Assembly: GCA_026785815.1 (NCBI GenBank)
Contig: JAJAZH010000103.1
Location: 1-7,160 of the forward strand
Length of the DNA stretch: 7,160 nucleotides
Direction: 5' to 3'
Source: Ramlibacter sp.
GTDB lineage: Bacteria > Pseudomonadota > Gammaproteobacteria > Burkholderiales > Burkholderiaceae_C
In this document: piece by piece, positions 5,710 through 7,160 of the stretch
How the letters are laid out: every line of letters begins with the position of its first letter
Position numbering within the stretch: the stretch's first letter is position 1
The notes under the pieces: generated by a model
Database searches by the model: none
Told to the model about the DNA's origin: nothing
What the model saw: only the letters and a program-made list of their open reading frames with translations
Position numbers and translations under genes: made by a program

Positions 5710-7008
5710 ATGAGCAAACCTGCCATCCAGCGCTTCCTCACCGGCATCACCACCACCGGCACGCCGCACCTGGGCAACTATGTCGGTGCGTTCCGGCCGG
5801 CAGTCGAGGCCAGCCGCCGCCCCGGCACCGAGAACTTCTATTTTCTGGCCGATTACCACGCGTTGATCAAGTGCGACCAGCCGGCGCGGGTGCAGCGCTC
5901 GACGCTGGAGATCGCGGCCTGCTGGCTGGCCGTGGGGCTCGACCCGGACCAGGTGCTGTTCTATCGCCAGTCGGACATTCCGGAGATTCCGCAGCTGACC
6001 TGGCTGCTGACCTGTGTCACCGGCAAGGGCCTGCTCAATCGCGCGCATGCCTACAAGGCTGCAGTGGACAGGAACAACGCGGCCGGCGTCGACGTCGATG
6101 TGGAGATCAGCGCCGGGCTGTTCATGTACCCGGTGCTGATGGCAGCCGACATCCTGATGTTCAAGGCGCACAAGATTCCGGTCGGGCGCGACCAGGTGCA
6201 ACACGTCGAGATGGCGCGCGACATCGCCAACAGCTTCAACTATCTCTACGGCGAACTGCTGGTTCCGCCCGAAGCGCAGATCGACGAGAACGTCGCCCTG
6301 CTGCCGGGACTGGACGGGCGCAAGATGAGCAAGAGCTACGACAACGCGATCCCGCTGTTTGCGACCCGCGAACAGCTGCGCAAGCAGATCGCCGGGATCG
6401 TCACCGACTCGCGCTCGCCCGGTGAGACCAAGGAAGTGGAAGGCTCGCCGCTGTTCCAGGTGTACGAGGCCTTTGCCTCACCCGAGGAAACCCAGCAGTT
6501 GCGCCATGCCTATGCCGACGGCATCTCGTGGGCCGATGCCAAGCAAACGTTGTTCGAGCGGATCGACCGCGAGATCGCGCCGATGCGGGAACGCTATCAG
6601 TCGCTGGTCGGCAACCCGGTGGAACTGGAGCGCATCCTGCAGTCCGGCGCCGAGAAAGCCCGTGCGCGCGCCACGCCCTTCATGGCCGAACTGCGGCACG
6701 CGGTCGGCCTGCGCAATCTCTCCAGCCAGGCCGGTCAGCCCAAAGTCGACAAGGCCAGCCGCACTGCGCTGCCTTCGTTCAAGCAGTACCGGGACAGCGA
6801 TGGTCAGTTCTACTTCAAGCTGGTCGATGGCAAAGGCCGACTGCTGCTGCAAAGCGTCGCATTTGCTTCGGCTCGGGAAGCTGGCCAGACCATCGCCCGG
6901 CTGCGGCAGTCGCCCGCTGCGGCGCTTGTCGGCATCGGCGAACCTGGGCCCGGCGTGGCTGTGACCGAAGTGGCATCCGCGCTCAGGATGTTGTCTGATG
7001 CGGGCTAA
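5710..7008 (+). CDS. trpS: Tryptophanyl-tRNA synthetase with C-terminal YegP/DUF1508-like extension
   Basis: This class Ic synthetase charges tRNA-Trp. The 432-residue translation has the HIGH-type motif as TTGTPHLGNYVGA (HLGN at 20-23), the tryptophan pocket segment ISAGLFMYPVLMAADILMF (133-151), VGRDQVQHVEMARDIANSFN (158-177) and the KMSKS loop in GRKMSKSYDN (205-209). The usual bacterial enzyme is about 330-340 aa and its core ends near residue 335. The remainder comprises a linker (about 337-353) and LPSFKQYRDSDGQFYFKLVD through TIARLRQSP (about 354-402), which resembles one repeat of YegP/DUF1508, then about 30 residues. The reading frame is open upstream into the M50 gene, but the ATG eight bases after the M50 stop gives the normal N terminus. 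No Shine-Dalgarno site is seen; coupling to M50 is likely. Long-form TrpRS may be common in this bacterial family. Confidence 0.95.
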   Translation: MSKPAIQRFLTGITTTGTPHLGNYVGAFRPAVEASRRPGTENFYFLADYHALIKCDQPARVQRSTLEIAACWLAVGLDPDQVLFYRQSDIPEIPQLTWLLTCVTGKGLLNRAHAYKAAVDRNNAAGVDVDVEISAGLFMYPVLMAADILMFKAHKIPVGRDQVQHVEMARDIANSFNYLYGELLVPPEAQIDENVALLPGLDGRKMSKSYDNAIPLFATREQLRKQIAGIVTDSRSPGETKEVEGSPLFQVYEAFASPEETQQLRHAYADGISWADAKQTLFERIDREIAPMRERYQSLVGNPVELERILQSGAEKARARATPFMAELRHAVGLRNLSSQAGQPKVDKASRTALPSFKQYRDSDGQFYFKLVDGKGRLLLQSVAFASAREAGQTIARLRQSPAAALVGIGEPGPGVAVTEVASALRMLSDAG

Positions 7009-7087
7009 GGAACTCCCCGCCGCGGACCGCTGCGTTTCGCGGTTATCCTGAAGTTTTGGTCCCCGACAGAAAACGAATCGAAGCGGT
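7009..7087 (+). other. Intergenic stretch between trpS and the response regulator gene, with a weak dyad
   Basis: The 79 bases after the trpS stop contain ACCGC (7026-7030) and GCGGT (7039-7043), a 5-bp stem with an 8-base loop, followed by a short T4 at 7054-7057 that is too far away for a standard terminator. TATCCT at 7044-7049 is a poor -10 candidate for the next gene. I assign neither a terminator nor a promoter with confidence. Confidence 0.25.
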
Positions 7088-7160
7088 ATGAGCCTGTATG
7101 TGATCGACGACCACCCCCTGATGCGTGAAGCCGTCGTGATGCTGCTGCGGCGCCTGCGGC
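7088..7160 (+). CDS. Response regulator receiver domain, N-terminal fragment (NarL/LuxR type likely)
   Basis: Twenty-four codons are visible before the right edge. They read MSLYVIDDHPLMREAVVMLL and on, which is the first strand and helix of a CheY-like receiver domain: hydrophobic strand, acidic pair Asp7-Asp8 that helps bind magnesium, then HPLMREAV, the pattern common in NarL/FixJ (LuxR-output) regulators. The phosphoacceptor Asp and any DNA-binding domain lie outside the window, so the output type is inferred. The ATG follows an AAGCGG at 7081-7086 that could serve as a weak ribosome-binding site. It is separated from trpS by 79 bases and probably has its own promoter. Confidence 0.82.
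   Translation, partial: MSLYVIDDHPLMREAVVMLLRRLR

Noticed and set aside
5323..7008. A continuous 561-codon frame suggesting an M50-TrpRS fusion
   Set aside because: The first 129 codons are in a different frame from the M50 protein and read as Gly/Ala/Arg-rich noise; TrpRS begins normally at the ATG at 5710, just after the M50 stop.

Overview
The window looks like ordinary chromosomal DNA from a high-GC gammaproteobacterium, most likely of the Lysobacteraceae/Xanthomonadaceae (Lysobacter, Luteimonas, Xanthomonas and relatives). This is inferred from the roughly two-thirds G+C, dense coding with strong G/C third positions, the protein styles (Gtt1-like glutathione transferase, YpfJ, long-form TrpRS) and several start codons that sit directly behind a -10-like hexamer. 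No search was possible, so the taxonomic call is an inference. I see no mobile element, CRISPR array, tRNA or rRNA gene, prophage or toxin module.

Layout. Minus strand, left edge: the first 33 codons of a DEAD-box RNA helicase (1-101), preceded on the same strand by ypfJ, a membrane-anchored zinc metallopeptidase (182-1069). Divergent from ypfJ is pcp, a pyroglutamyl peptidase (1105-1773). Convergent with pcp is a Gtt1-like glutathione S-transferase on the minus strand (1852-2523). From 2594 everything is on the plus strand: a PHP-domain ribonuclease/phosphatase of the RNase AM (YciV/Rnm) family, an EamA-type 10-TM exporter, YciO, a small M50 site-2 metalloprotease, and tryptophanyl-tRNA synthetase with a C-terminal add-on domain. 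After 79 noncoding bases comes the first 24 codons of a NarL-type response regulator (7088 to the edge).

How the genes fit together. The block 2594-7008 is tightly packed (4-base overlap, then gaps of 13, 21 and 8 bases) and reads as one operon, possibly with an internal promoter before the M50 protease. Three of its five members concern RNA or translation: the RNase AM-like protein (rRNA 5'-end trimming and bisphosphate-nucleotide turnover in its characterised relatives), YciO (TsaC/Sua5 fold) and TrpRS. The exporter and protease have no evident mechanistic link.

The observations most worth following are: (i) TrpRS carries about 100 extra residues, including a segment that reads like a YegP/DUF1508 repeat; (ii) pcp, the GST, the PHP gene and the M50 gene each have a -10-like hexamer 6-7 bases before the start codon and no Shine-Dalgarno sequence, suggesting leaderless mRNAs; (iii) the ypfJ/pcp divergent promoters appear to overlap on an 8-base palindrome; (iv) a perfect 7-bp hairpin contains the ypfJ stop codon. 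I do not see a convincing wholly new system here.
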